Origin: Microvirga terricola
Lineage (GTDB): Bacteria > Pseudomonadota > Alphaproteobacteria > Rhizobiales > Beijerinckiaceae
Assembly: GCF_011777495.1 (NCBI RefSeq)
Contig: NZ_JAATJS010000001.1
Location: 310,001 to 374,000, forward strand
Direction: 5' to 3'
DNA: 64,000 nt
Shown here: positions 16,703-27,447 of the stretch, one piece after another
Layout of the letters: every line of letters starts with the position of its first letter
Numbering within the stretch: the stretch's first letter is position 1
Notes under the pieces: model-generated
The model's database searches: none
Seen by the model: the letters and a program-made list of their open reading frames with translations, nothing else
What the model was told of the DNA's origin: nothing
Translations under genes and position numbers: made by a program

Positions 16703-18223
16703 TTACGCCGCGTATTTCGCTTTGAGATACGCGAGGTAGGGCGCGGGATCGAGGGCGCGGCCGGTTTCGCGCACCAACAGCTCGTCGCGGCTAAAGCGGC
16801 GACCATGGCGCCAGATCTTGGTGCGCAGTGCTTCCGCCAAACCCGTATAGTCCCCGGCCTCGATGGCAGCATCGAGCGCGCTGTCGCGGCGCAACGTTTC
16901 CATCATCTGCGCCGCCATGACGTTACCGACGGTGTAGGTCGGGAACGAGCCGATATAGCCCGTCGACCAATGCACATCCTGCAGCACGCCACGAGAGTCG
17001 TTCGGCACGTCGAGATCGAGATCGCGCTTGATCGCTGCGTTCCAGGCGGCAGGCAGGTCCGCAACGGCGAGCGAACCATCCATGAGCGCGCATTCGATAT
17101 CGACGCGCAGCATGATGTGGAAATCGTAAGTCAGCTCGTCCGCCTCGACGCGGATGAAGCCGGGCTCGACCCGCGTGACGGCGCAATAAAACTCTTCCGC
17201 GCTTACATCGCCCAGCTCGTTCGGAAACTGCTTCTGCAGTTCGGGGAAATGCAGCTGCCAGAAGGCGCGGCTGCGCACCACGTGGTTCTCCCACAGGCGC
17301 GATTGGGATTCGTGCGCACCAAAGCTCGTGCCGCCGACGGCGTAGAGGCCGACGAGATCAGTCGTCAGCGTCGTGCGCGTATAGGCCGGATCGACGCCCT
17401 GCTCGTAGAGGCCGTGACCGGTCTCATGCGCCGTGCCGAAGATCGAAGCCGGCAGGTAGTTGCGATTGTAACGCGTGGTAATGCGCACGTCGTTGCGAGT
17501 GAACGACACCTCGAACGGGTGAACCGTGGTGTCGAGACGGCCGCGCTGAAGATCGTAGCCGAGCTTTTGCGCCATACTCAGGCCAAACGCACGCTGGCCT
17601 TCTTCTGCGAAATCCCGGAACAGGAAATCCGAGCGCGGCGCGGAGCGCGAGCGGGCAGCAGAGAGGATCGGCAAGAGGCCAGCACGCAGCGTCGCAAACA
17701 AGCTCTTGAGGCTCGCCGCCGTCTCGCCCGGCTCATAGATCGAGACCATGGCGTCGTAAGGATGCTCGGTCCAGCCAATGCAGTCCGCATAGGCGCGCGA
17801 TAGCTCGACGGTCTTCTTCAGGTGCGGCGCGAAAATCGAAAAGTCGCTTTTCGCGCGGCCTTCGATCCAGGCGGCCTGCGCCACAGTGCGAAGCGCCGCG
17901 CGCTCCTGGATGAGAGACGCGGGAACGCGGCGATGATGTTCGAACGCCCGACGCGTCTGCACCACGAGGCGGCTGTCGGCGTTGTTCTCCGGCAGCGCCG
18001 CGACAGCCTTTTCGGCGGCTTCCAATGCCTTTTCGGTTTCGGGCGCCAACAGGAGATCACGCGCGATGCGCGTGAGCGTCGCGATCTGATGCCCGCGCGT
18101 CTCCGCTCCCTGAGGCGGCATCATGGTGCGGGAGTCCCATGTCAGGAGTGACGTGGCGTTCAGCACGTCGTTGACGGAGGCGATGCGCTCTTTCAGCGCC
18201 GCAAGTGAGGCTTCCTGGCTCAT
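16703..18223 (-). CDS. M32 family metallocarboxypeptidase
   Basis: A 506-residue cytoplasmic carboxypeptidase Taq-type enzyme. The zinc motif HETGH lies at residues 266-270 in FGTAHETGHGLYEQGVDPAY, and the downstream zinc-ligand glutamate is expected in GGTSFGAHESQSRLWEN (the AHESQSR block). Length is normal for the family (about 500). M32 enzymes remove C-terminal residues from peptides with broad choice except proline. It starts 19 bases after the end of dppF and is on the same strand, so it is probably the last gene of the dpp-type import operon and hydrolyses imported peptides. Confidence 0.93.
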   Translation of the reverse strand: MSQEASLAALKERIASVNDVLNATSLLTWDSRTMMPPQGAETRGHQIATLTRIARDLLLAPETEKALEAAEKAVAALPENNADSRLVVQTRRAFEHHRRVPASLIQERAALRTVAQAAWIEGRAKSDFSIFAPHLKKTVELSRAYADCIGWTEHPYDAMVSIYEPGETAASLKSLFATLRAGLLPILSAARSRSAPRSDFLFRDFAEEGQRAFGLSMAQKLGYDLQRGRLDTTVHPFEVSFTRNDVRITTRYNRNYLPASIFGTAHETGHGLYEQGVDPAYTRTTLTTDLVGLYAVGGTSFGAHESQSRLWENHVVRSRAFWQLHFPELQKQFPNELGDVSAEEFYCAVTRVEPGFIRVEADELTYDFHIMLRVDIECALMDGSLAVADLPAAWNAAIKRDLDLDVPNDSRGVLQDVHWSTGYIGSFPTYTVGNVMAAQMMETLRRDSALDAAIEAGDYTGLAEALRTKIWRHGRRFSRDELLVRETGRALDPAPYLAYLKAKYAA

Positions 18224-18241
18224 GATCCCTCTCTCTTCTGG

Positions 18242-20213
<1,972 letters not shown>

Positions 20214-20217
<4 letters not shown>

Positions 20218-21107
20218 CGGCTACGCCTCGGGTTCAGTACGTGGCGAACCTGATCGCCGACAAGGTTGATGGCGACCACCGTCAGCATCAGCGCAATGCC
20301 GGGATAGATCGAGATCCAATAGCGGCCCGACAGCAGGAACTGGAAGCCGTTGGAAATCAGCGAGCCAAGCGAAGGCTGCGTGAGGGGCAAGCCAAGGCCG
20401 AGGAACGACAAGGTCGCCTCGAGCGCGATGGAATTTGCCACCTGCACGGTTGCGACGACGATCAGCGGCGGCAGCGCATTCGGCAACAGATGCCTAAAAA
20501 GCACTTTTCGCGCCGGAAGCGGCGTCGAGAGCGCGGCCTCGATATAATCCTTGCGGCGTTCAGCGCTCGCCGCACCGTGCGTGGTGCGAGCGAAATAGGC
20601 ATATTGCGCGGCGACCAGCGCGGCGACGAGCTGGGGCAGTCCCTGGCCGAGCAGCGCCACAAGCACCAGCGCCAGCAGGATCGCCGGCAGCGAGAGCTGC
20701 AGGTCGATGACGCGCATGATCAGCGCCTCGATCCGCCCGCCGTGATAGGCCGCGATCAGGCCGACCGTCGCGCCGAGCACGAGGGCGAAGGCACCCGCCA
20801 TCATGCCGATGATGAGACTTGTGCGCAGGCCGTAAAGAATGGCGGAAAACAGGTCGCGCCCTGCTGCGTCGGTGCCAAGCCAATGGACATATCCGCCCGA
20901 GCCGACTTCGCCGGGAGGCAGACGCGCATCGAACAGGTCGAGCGCCTTCTGGTTATAGGGATCCTGCGGCGCAACGAGCGGCGCGAAGATCGCCATGAGC
21001 ACCACGGCGACGATGACGATGAGGGCCGCGACAGCCACCGGGTTCTGGCGGAAATCCGCCCAGAAATTGGCAAGCCGGCCCCAACGGGTTTCGACAGGGG
21101 CACTCAT
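20214..21107 (-). CDS. dppC: Peptide ABC transporter permease (DppC type)
   Basis: A 297-residue inner-membrane permease with an N-terminal cytoplasmic lead, first helix near residues 20-46 (VAALIVIVAVVLMAIFAPLV), and four to five further helices. The coupling loop EAA motif is in RKDYIEAALSTPLPARKVLF, near residue 190; the N-terminal OppC region (FWADFRQNPVAVAALIVIVA) and LGTDAAGRDLFSAILYGLRT are family hallmarks. Four-base overlaps join it to dppB and dppD. Together with DppB it forms the translocation path. Confidence 0.92.
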
Positions 21108-22078
21108 GACGCGGCCTTCACACGAATGCGAGGATCAAGCTGGCCATAGACCAGATCGACGACGAGATTGATGATGACGAACAGAAACACGACGAGAATG
21201 AGGTAGGCGACCATCACGGGCCGGTCGAGCACAGTGATGGAATCGATGATGAGCTTGCCCATGCCGGGCCAGTTGAACACCGTCTCCGTCACGACAGCGA
21301 AGGCGAGCGTCGAACCGAGTTCAAGGCCGAACACGGTGACAATGGGAATCGAGATGTTCTTCAGGACATGCAGCCCGACGACCTTGCCCTCAGAGAGTCC
21401 TTGCGCGCGGGCGAAGCGCACGTAGTCCGAACTCATGACCTCGGTGGTGCCCGCGCGGGTCAGGCGGATCAAGAGGCCAAGTTTGAACAGGGCGAGGTTG
21501 AAGGCCGGCAGGATGATGTAGCTCCATCCTTCGAGCGAGCCGATAGAGAGGTTCAGGCCGAGAATGTTCGAAACCGGTCCGCGCCCGCCGGACGGCAGCC
21601 AGCCAAGTTCGACCGCAAAGGTCATGATGAGAAGAAGCCCGATCCAGAAGGTCGGCACGCTGAAGCCGAGCACGGAGAAGGCCATGATCGCCTTCGCGGA
21701 CCATGAATCCGGCTTATAGCCAGCCCACAATCCGAGCGGAATGCCGAGGCAGGTCGCGATCATCATGGCGGTGAGCGCCAGTTCCAGCGTCGCGGGGAAA
21801 CGTGACCAGATGAGGCTGATGACCGGCAGGCGGTAGATGAAGGACTCGCCGAGATCCCCGTGCAGCATGTTGTTCATGAACACGAAGTATTGCTCGATCA
21901 GCGAACGGTCGAGGCCATAGCGCTGGATCAGCGCCTCGCGCAAAGCCTGGGAAGAAGCAGGGTCGATCATCACGTCGATCGGGTTCCCGATGGCGTAAAC
22001 GCCAAGGAACACGATGACCGACATCGCGATCATGACCATGACCGCCTGCAGGACGCGCTGGATGAGAAAACCGATCAT
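21104..22078 (-). CDS. dppB: Peptide ABC transporter permease (DppB type)
   Basis: A 324-residue inner-membrane permease with six predicted helices; the first is near residues 8-30 (VLQAVMVMIAMSVIVFLGVY). The family segment LIQRYGLDRSLIEQYFVFMN and the EAA-type loop (SSDYVRFARAQGLSEGKVVG, near residue 210) are clear. It ends in a DPRIR segment typical for DppB/GsiC. It is separated from the binding-protein gene by about 100 bases that hold two strong hairpins, so it may be expressed at a lower level than the binding protein. It overlaps dppC by four bases. Confidence 0.92.
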   Translation of the reverse strand: MIGFLIQRVLQAVMVMIAMSVIVFLGVYAIGNPIDVMIDPASSQALREALIQRYGLDRSLIEQYFVFMNNMLHGDLGESFIYRLPVISLIWSRFPATLELALTAMMIATCLGIPLGLWAGYKPDSWSAKAIMAFSVLGFSVPTFWIGLLLIMTFAVELGWLPSGGRGPVSNILGLNLSIGSLEGWSYIILPAFNLALFKLGLLIRLTRAGTTEVMSSDYVRFARAQGLSEGKVVGLHVLKNISIPIVTVFGLELGSTLAFAVVTETVFNWPGMGKLIIDSITVLDRPVMVAYLILVVFLFVIINLVVDLVYGQLDPRIRVKAAS

Positions 22079-22106
22079 GCTCGCTCATGCATGGGTTAGA
22101 AACGAT

Positions 22107-22165
22107 CCGGAGCGAGCCCGAGGTGAGCCGCTCCGGAAGGAAGACCGGCCGGGTCGCCCGGCCGG
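22107..22165 (-). promoter_or_regulatory. Tandem stem-loops between dppA-like and dppB genes
   Basis: On the transcribed strand, 18 bases after the binding-protein stop, a 9-bp perfect stem (22145-22153 with 22157-22165, loop of 3) is followed by an 8-bp stem (CCGGAGCG 22107-22114 with CGCTCCGG 22129-22136). Only a weak T-rich stretch (TCTTCCTTCC) separates them. Such intercistronic hairpins often protect the binding-protein message or act as partial terminators, lowering permease expression. Confidence 0.6.
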
Positions 22166-22182
22166 CATCGATCGCCGAATGG

Positions 22183-23763
22183 TTAGCTCTTCGGCTTCAT
22201 CTCGTAGGCCAGGGTCTCCTGGTCGACGCGCGGCGCGAAGGTGATGGCGCCCTTCTTCGCGGCCCAGACCGTCTGGAGCTGAACCGTCGGGATCAGCGCG
22301 CGGTCGTTCATGGAGATCTCGACCGCCTTCTCGAAGAGTCCGCGACGCTTGGGGTCATCCATGGTGCGGCTGCCTTCCTGGAGCAGCTTGTCCACTTCCG
22401 GGTTGGAGTAGCCCTGCTTGTTGAAGGCGCCGAGACCGACACTCGGATCGGCGGTGTGAACGAGCGAGCCGTAGGTGTAGCTCGCCTCACCGGTCAGCGT
22501 GCCCCAACCGCTCATCCACAGCGAGAATTCACCCTTCTGCTGTGCGGGGAAGAACACCGTACCGTTGAGCGCGTTGGCGTTCACCTTCAGGCCTGCGCGC
22601 GCCCACATCTGCGAGAGGGCTTCGCACATCGCGCCATCGCCCGGCAGGCGGTTGTTGGTGCAGTGGAAGTCGATCTCGAAGCCGTTGGGATAGCCCGCGT
22701 CGGCCAGAAGCTTCTTAGCCTTCGCAACATCGAACGCGCGCTCCGGCAGGTTCTTGCTGCTGCCGAAGAAGTTCAGCGGCATCAGCTGATTGGCAGGACG
22801 GCCGAGGCCTTCCAGCACCACGCGAACGAGCGTCTTGCGGTCGATGGCGACATCGAGCGCTTCACGCACGCGCGGATCGCGCAGCGGGTTGGCGGTGATT
22901 TCCTTGCCGTCGACCTTCACCGGCTTCGGCAGGGTTTCCTTCACGTTCGGCGAGAGGTTGAAGTAGTACACCGTGTCGGCAACGAAGGTGTCGACCGACT
23001 TGTCCTTCTGCATCGCCGCGTAGTCGGTGGCCGGAACGTAGTTGACGATGTCGACCTGGCCCGACTTCAGCGCCGCCATGCGGGCCGGATCGTTCGGGAT
23101 CTCCTTGCGGATCACCTTGGCCCACGGTTGCTTGCCGCCCCAGTAGCCATCGAAGCGCTCGACGACGAAGTCACCCTTCGGTTCCCACGACACGAACTTG
23201 TACGGGCCGGTGCCGATGGCGGCCTTGCCCGAATTGAACTGCTCGTTGCGTGCTTCCATGCCGATGGACTTCGACACGACGAAGAGGCGGATGAAGTCGT
23301 TCGGCAGCGTCGGCGCCGGCGCCTTCGTGATCACATGCAGGGTGTACTTGTCGACGACCTTCGTTTCCTTCACCTGCTTGGTGTAGATCGTCATGCTCAT
23401 CGGCCCGGTCACTACGGGGATGCGGTCGATGGAGAATTTCACGTCCTCGGCGGTCAATTCGGAACCGTCGTGGAATTTCACGCCTTGGCGGATCTTGAAT
23501 TCCCAGGTCGTGTCGTCAACCGGCTTCCACGACGTCGCGAGACCCGGCTTCATCTGCAGGTTCTCGTCCGCCATCACCAGCGTGTCGAAGACATGGCGCA
23601 GCGTTTCCGCCTGGCTGCCGAGCGTCGACCAATGGGGGTCGATCGAGTCCGGACCCGCGCGGACGCCCATGGTCAGCGTCTGCGCCGATACCGCGCCTCC
23701 CAGCGCAGTCCCGAGGAGCAGAGCCGCGGCCAGCGCTCCGCCCAACTTGAAATTAAGTTTCAT
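22183..23763 (-). CDS. Peptide ABC transporter substrate-binding protein
   Basis: A 526-residue periplasmic binding protein of the DppA/OppA family (SBP_bac_5). Signal peptide MKLNFKLGGALAAALLLGTA is cleaved near residue 27 (AVSAQ). Family segments include SIDPHWSTLGSQAETLRHVF near residue 40, the region TTWEFKIRQGVKFHDGSELT near 90 and the REALDVAIDRKTLVRVVLEG block near 290. It captures peptides, or related compounds such as glutathione or opines, for the DppBCDF complex. First gene of the operon, divergent from the GntR regulator gene. Substrate cannot be fixed from sequence. Confidence 0.92.
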   Translation of the reverse strand: MKLNFKLGGALAAALLLGTALGGAVSAQTLTMGVRAGPDSIDPHWSTLGSQAETLRHVFDTLVMADENLQMKPGLATSWKPVDDTTWEFKIRQGVKFHDGSELTAEDVKFSIDRIPVVTGPMSMTIYTKQVKETKVVDKYTLHVITKAPAPTLPNDFIRLFVVSKSIGMEARNEQFNSGKAAIGTGPYKFVSWEPKGDFVVERFDGYWGGKQPWAKVIRKEIPNDPARMAALKSGQVDIVNYVPATDYAAMQKDKSVDTFVADTVYYFNLSPNVKETLPKPVKVDGKEITANPLRDPRVREALDVAIDRKTLVRVVLEGLGRPANQLMPLNFFGSSKNLPERAFDVAKAKKLLADAGYPNGFEIDFHCTNNRLPGDGAMCEALSQMWARAGLKVNANALNGTVFFPAQQKGEFSLWMSGWGTLTGEASYTYGSLVHTADPSVGLGAFNKQGYSNPEVDKLLQEGSRTMDDPKRRGLFEKAVEISMNDRALIPTVQLQTVWAAKKGAITFAPRVDQETLAYEMKPKS

Positions 23764-23780
23764 GCGAGATCCCCTCTTGC

Positions 23781-23828
23781 TAAGAACCGATCTTTTCGTC
23801 CAAGGTGTTCTTATCGATTAGAACGGTA
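23781..23828. promoter_or_regulatory. Candidate operator in the dpp/gntR divergent region
   Basis: The 18-base GTTCTTATCGATTAGAAC (23807-23824) is a palindrome except for one mismatched pair. A further half-site TAAGAAC lies at 23781-23787, facing GTTCTTA. The site lies between the two divergent start codons (23763 and 23860), the natural place for GntR control of both operons. Binding is inferred. Confidence 0.55.
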
Positions 23829-23859
23829 GGTCACTCGGTTTATCAAAGTCAACACTGTC

Positions 23860-24936
23860 GTGCCCAAATCGCCACCATCTTCTGACCATTCCGAGAGCAT
23901 CCGTTATAACGGATCAGAACAGGCGCCCGAGGAGCGCATTCTGAACAACCTCGCGGGGGCTCTCGACCGTTCTCTTCCCGTGCCGTTGGGCATTCAGCTT
24001 CGCGGCCTGATCGAATTCGGCATTGCGCTTGGGGAATTGCCGGCCGGTCAGCGTCTTCCCTCCGTGCGCGAACTCGCTGAGCGCGCCGGCATCGCCAACA
24101 TGACCGTCGCCACCGTCTATCGCGAATTGCGCGAGGCAGGGCTTATTGAAGCCAAGCCCGGCGCAGGCACTTATGTCGGCGACGGACACACCAGCGATGG
24201 GCTGCGCTCTTCCGCCATTCGCAAGATTCAACGCCGCATCGAGTCCCTGTTCAACGAAGCGGAGGAGCTAGGGCTTGCGCCCTCCGTCGTCTCCTCTCTC
24301 GTCAATGCGCGCGCGGCGCGCGGGCGCACGCATGGCCGCCCCCTACGCCTCGTCATGGTCGGCAACTTCATCGACACGACGCAGCAATATGCGGACCGGA
24401 TCAAGGAGTATCTGCAAGCGGACGATACGATTGTCGCAACGACCGTCGATGCCTTGCAGGCGGGCGAGCCCTTTCCGCAGCCCTGCGATGTCTGCGTCAC
24501 GCTCGCCCACCGGCGCGGCGAGGTGGAGCATCTGATTCCGAGCGGCATCCCCGTCGTGGGCTTGAGCTTTATCCCGTCAGAGGAAACGCGCGCGCAGCTT
24601 GCCGTGATCGATCCGATGGCGCGCGTCGGCATCGTCTCAATCTTCCCCGAATTCATGGCGCTGATGAAGCCCGGTGTGTTGCGCTTCGCGCCGCACGTTT
24701 CCGATGTGGACGTGCGCATGCTCACCGCGCCCGATCTCGAAGCGTTCCTTGCTTCCGTCGATGTGGCGATCTACGCCAGTGGCGCAGAGGCAAAGGTCAA
24801 ACAGCTCCTGCCGCCGGGGCGTCAGGCGATGGAATTCCGCTACGTGCCGGATCCGCATGCTATCCGCGCCACGTTGCTGCCCGTGCTCGAGCGCCAACGC
24901 TCGTCGAACAACAGACAAGAGGACAAGCCTTCATGA
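23860..24936 (+). CDS. GntR-family regulator with a periplasmic-binding-like C-terminal domain
   Basis: A 358-residue regulator read from GTG 23860. The winged helix spans about residues 45-108 (ELPAGQRLPSVRELAERAGI, then TVATVYRELREAGLIEAKPG). The C-terminal 230 residues start with RPLRLVMVGNFIDTTQQYAD and show alternating strands and helices with VGLSFIPSEETRAQLAVID, more like a LacI/periplasmic-binding-like or related Rossmann ligand domain than the FCD, UTRA or aminotransferase domains usual for GntR proteins. It is divergent from the dpp operon and overlaps the creatininase gene by four bases, so it is the first gene of the catabolic operon it probably controls. Confidence 0.85.
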   Translation: MPKSPPSSDHSESIRYNGSEQAPEERILNNLAGALDRSLPVPLGIQLRGLIEFGIALGELPAGQRLPSVRELAERAGIANMTVATVYRELREAGLIEAKPGAGTYVGDGHTSDGLRSSAIRKIQRRIESLFNEAEELGLAPSVVSSLVNARAARGRTHGRPLRLVMVGNFIDTTQQYADRIKEYLQADDTIVATTVDALQAGEPFPQPCDVCVTLAHRRGEVEHLIPSGIPVVGLSFIPSEETRAQLAVIDPMARVGIVSIFPEFMALMKPGVLRFAPHVSDVDVRMLTAPDLEAFLASVDVAIYASGAEAKVKQLLPPGRQAMEFRYVPDPHAIRATLLPVLERQRSSNNRQEDKPS

Positions 24937-25628
24937 AAATCAGCGAGATGAACTGGTTTCAGGTGGAAGAATACCTGAAGACGGACGACCGTGCCGTGGT
25001 GCCACTCGGCTGCACCGAGCAGCACGCCTATCTGAGCCTGTCCGTCGACAGCATTCTCGCGGAGCGCGTGGCGGTGGAAGCGGCCGAACCCGTCGGGGTG
25101 CCGGTGTTTCCCGTGCAGGCCTATGGCATCACGCCGTACTTCATGGCCTATCCCGGCACCGTGACCCTCAAGGCCGAAACTTATCTTCGCGTCATCACCG
25201 ACATTCTCGATTCGCTGCGCCGCACGGGCTTCCGCCGCATTCTGTTCGTCAACGGTCATGGCGGAAATTCGCCGGGTCAGACGGCGGCCATCGAATGGAT
25301 GGACAAGAACTCCGATTGCCGCGTGCGCTTCCACAATTGGTGGAACGCGCCCCGCACCTTCGAGAAGGTGAAGGAGATCGACCCCGTCGCCTCGCACGCC
25401 TCCTGGATGGAAAACTTCCCCTGGACGCGTCTGCCCGGCGTCGCGCAGCCCGATTATCAGAAGCCGATGGTCGATCTGGAGCGCATGCGCACCTTCGGGC
25501 CGGAAGGCGTGCGCGAGATCCTGACCGACGGCAACTTCGGCGGTCGCTTCCAGCGCTCCGATGAAGACATGCACGCCATCTGGGCCGTAGCCCTGGAAGA
25601 AACCCGCGCGCTGATCGAGAACTGGTAA
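24933..25628 (+). CDS. Creatininase-family amidohydrolase
   Basis: A 231-residue metal-dependent amidohydrolase of the creatininase family (PF02633). The metal-site block PLGCTEQHAYLSLSVDS (residues 24-40) gives Glu29, His31 and Asp39, and NGHGGN near residue 106 supplies the second conserved His. Members open creatinine or act on formamides, cyclic amides and mycofactocin precursors; the true substrate cannot be told. Coupled by four-base overlap to the GntR gene and by one base to the next. In this operon it may hydrolyse a cyclic amide or a formylated amine released from an imported peptide. Confidence 0.88.
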   Translation: MKISEMNWFQVEEYLKTDDRAVVPLGCTEQHAYLSLSVDSILAERVAVEAAEPVGVPVFPVQAYGITPYFMAYPGTVTLKAETYLRVITDILDSLRRTGFRRILFVNGHGGNSPGQTAAIEWMDKNSDCRVRFHNWWNAPRTFEKVKEIDPVASHASWMENFPWTRLPGVAQPDYQKPMVDLERMRTFGPEGVREILTDGNFGGRFQRSDEDMHAIWAVALEETRALIENW

Positions 25629-26644
25629 TGAACGAGAACACGATTCTGATCTGGGGGGCCGGCGCCATCGGCGGCACTCTCGGCGCTTACTTCGCCCGCG
25701 CCGGCGAGGACGTGCTTCTCGTCGATATCGTCGAGCCGCATGTTGCCGCCATGAATACAAAGGGCCTCGCCATCGAAGGCCCCGTCGAGACCTTCACGCA
25801 GGCCGTGCGGGCAACGACGCCGGACGGCGTAAAAGGCCGGTTCAAGCGCATCATTCTCGCCGTCAAGGCGCACCACACACGCGATGCGGTGCGCGCCTTG
25901 AAACCGCATCTTGCCGATGACGGCACCGTACTCTCGGCGCAGAACGGCCTCAACGAACTCGTGATCGCCGAAGAAATCGGCGCGGAGCGCACCGTCGGCT
26001 GCTTCGTCAATTTCGGTGCGGATTGGCTGGAACCTGGCCGCATTCTTTTCGGCAATCGCGCGGCGGTCGCCGTCGGCGCGCTCGATGGCGTGGCGACGAA
26101 GGCGGTCGAGGATTATCACCGCCTCCTGTCGATCTTCGAGCCAAAGGCGGTGCTGACCGACAACATCTGGGGTTATCTGTGGGGCAAGCTCGGCTACGGC
26201 GCGATGCTGTTTGCGACCGCGCTCACCCCCGCCTCCATGTCGGAGAACCTCGCTTCTGAGCGTCACTTCCCGGTCTTCCACGCGTTGGGCCGCGAGGTCA
26301 TGGCGGTAGCCGGAAAGCGGGGCATGAAACCGCTCGGCTTCAACGGCTTCGACCCGCAAGCATTCATGCCGGGCGCGCCGGAAGACGCCGCGCGCCGCTC
26401 CGTGGCGGACATGGCCGAGTTCAACCGGCACACCGCCAAAACCCATTCCGGCATCTGGCGCGATCTCGCCGTGCGCAAGCGCAAGACCGAGGTCGATGCA
26501 CAGATCGCGATCATCGGCACGCTCGCCGCTGAATCGGGCATCGCGACGCCGACTATCAACAAGCTCGTCGAGCTGATCCACGACATCGAGGACAATCGGC
26601 GCGAACAATCCTGGGCCACTCTCGACCTGTTGCTGACGCCATGA
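25628..26644 (+). CDS. Ketopantoate-reductase-family (PanE/ApbA) dehydrogenase
   Basis: A 338-residue NAD(P)H-dependent reductase with the Rossmann motif GAGAIGG near residue 12 at the N-terminus, VILAVKAHHTRDA near 80 and a C-terminal ApbA_C helical domain (residues about 190-330). PanE reduces 2-dehydropantoate to pantoate; this copy sits in a catabolic operon away from pan genes, so it more likely acts on another 2-oxo/2-hydroxy acid. Start ATG overlaps the creatininase stop by one base. No signal peptide. Confidence 0.87.
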   Translation: MNENTILIWGAGAIGGTLGAYFARAGEDVLLVDIVEPHVAAMNTKGLAIEGPVETFTQAVRATTPDGVKGRFKRIILAVKAHHTRDAVRALKPHLADDGTVLSAQNGLNELVIAEEIGAERTVGCFVNFGADWLEPGRILFGNRAAVAVGALDGVATKAVEDYHRLLSIFEPKAVLTDNIWGYLWGKLGYGAMLFATALTPASMSENLASERHFPVFHALGREVMAVAGKRGMKPLGFNGFDPQAFMPGAPEDAARRSVADMAEFNRHTAKTHSGIWRDLAVRKRKTEVDAQIAIIGTLAAESGIATPTINKLVELIHDIEDNRREQSWATLDLLLTP

Positions 26645-27396
26645 AACTCGACTTCACCAACCGCCGCGCCGTCGTCACAGGCGCGGCTCAAGGCATCGGA
26701 CGCTCCATCGTCCAGGCGCTTGCTTCTGAAGGTGCGCGGGTCTGGGCGCTCGATCTCGACGAGCAGGGCCTGCGCACAGCCACCGAGGCGGGCGCAAAAG
26801 CCACCCGCACGCTGGACCTCGCCGACCGCGCGGCGGTCGGGCGTGTCATGGATGAGATGGCGGACTCGCTCGGTGGCATCGACATTCTGGTCAATTGCGC
26901 CGGCGGCGTTCGTGGCCAGGTTGCGAAGCCCATCGAGGACGTGGCGGAGCAGGATTGGCTCGTGCTGTTCGAGGCCAATGTGCACGGCGCGTTCTGGTGC
27001 TCTCAAGCCGTCGCGCCGCACATGAAGCGGCAGAAGGCCGGCCGGATCGTCAATATTTCTTCCGGCGCGGGCCTGCGCCCGTCGCTCACCGGCATCCAAG
27101 CCTATACCGCCTCGAAACACGCACTCGTCGGCCTGACGAAACAGCTGAGTTTCGAGCTTGGACCCTTCGGCATCACGGTGAACAGCGTCGCGCCGGGCTT
27201 CGTCCTGTCCAATCCGGCAACCCAGCGCCAATGGGAAAGCTATGGGGCAGAGGGTCAGGCAAAGCTCGTGGAAAGCATTCACACCCGTCGCCTCGGCCGT
27301 CCGCAGGACATCGCGGAGACCGTGATGTTTCTGGCGTCCGACGCGGCGTCCTGGGTTTCCGGCCAGATCATTTCCGTAGATGGCGGACGCTCATAA
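26641..27396 (+). CDS. Short-chain dehydrogenase/reductase
   Basis: A 251-residue classical SDR. Cofactor motif TGAAQGIG at residues 13-20, Asp39 in ALDLDE (NAD preference), NCAG near 85, and catalytic Ser140/141, Tyr155 and Lys159 (YTASK). It is of FabG-like length and ends in VSGQIISVDGGRS, the usual ending. It overlaps the PanE-like gene by four bases. It probably oxidises or reduces a hydroxy/keto intermediate in the same pathway. Not part of a fatty-acid synthesis cluster. Confidence 0.92.
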   Translation: MKLDFTNRRAVVTGAAQGIGRSIVQALASEGARVWALDLDEQGLRTATEAGAKATRTLDLADRAAVGRVMDEMADSLGGIDILVNCAGGVRGQVAKPIEDVAEQDWLVLFEANVHGAFWCSQAVAPHMKRQKAGRIVNISSGAGLRPSLTGIQAYTASKHALVGLTKQLSFELGPFGITVNSVAPGFVLSNPATQRQWESYGAEGQAKLVESIHTRRLGRPQDIAETVMFLASDAASWVSGQIISVDGGRS

Positions 27397-27447
27397 AAGC
27401 GCCCGCTTCCGCCTCTTTTTATCGAACACCATTGTCAGGATGAATTG

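Noticed and set aside
22087..23829. 580-codon plus-strand frame opposite the peptide-binding protein gene
   Set aside because: His/Arg/Asp-rich translation typical of an antisense frame of G+C-rich coding DNA; the minus-strand gene has a signal peptide and family blocks.
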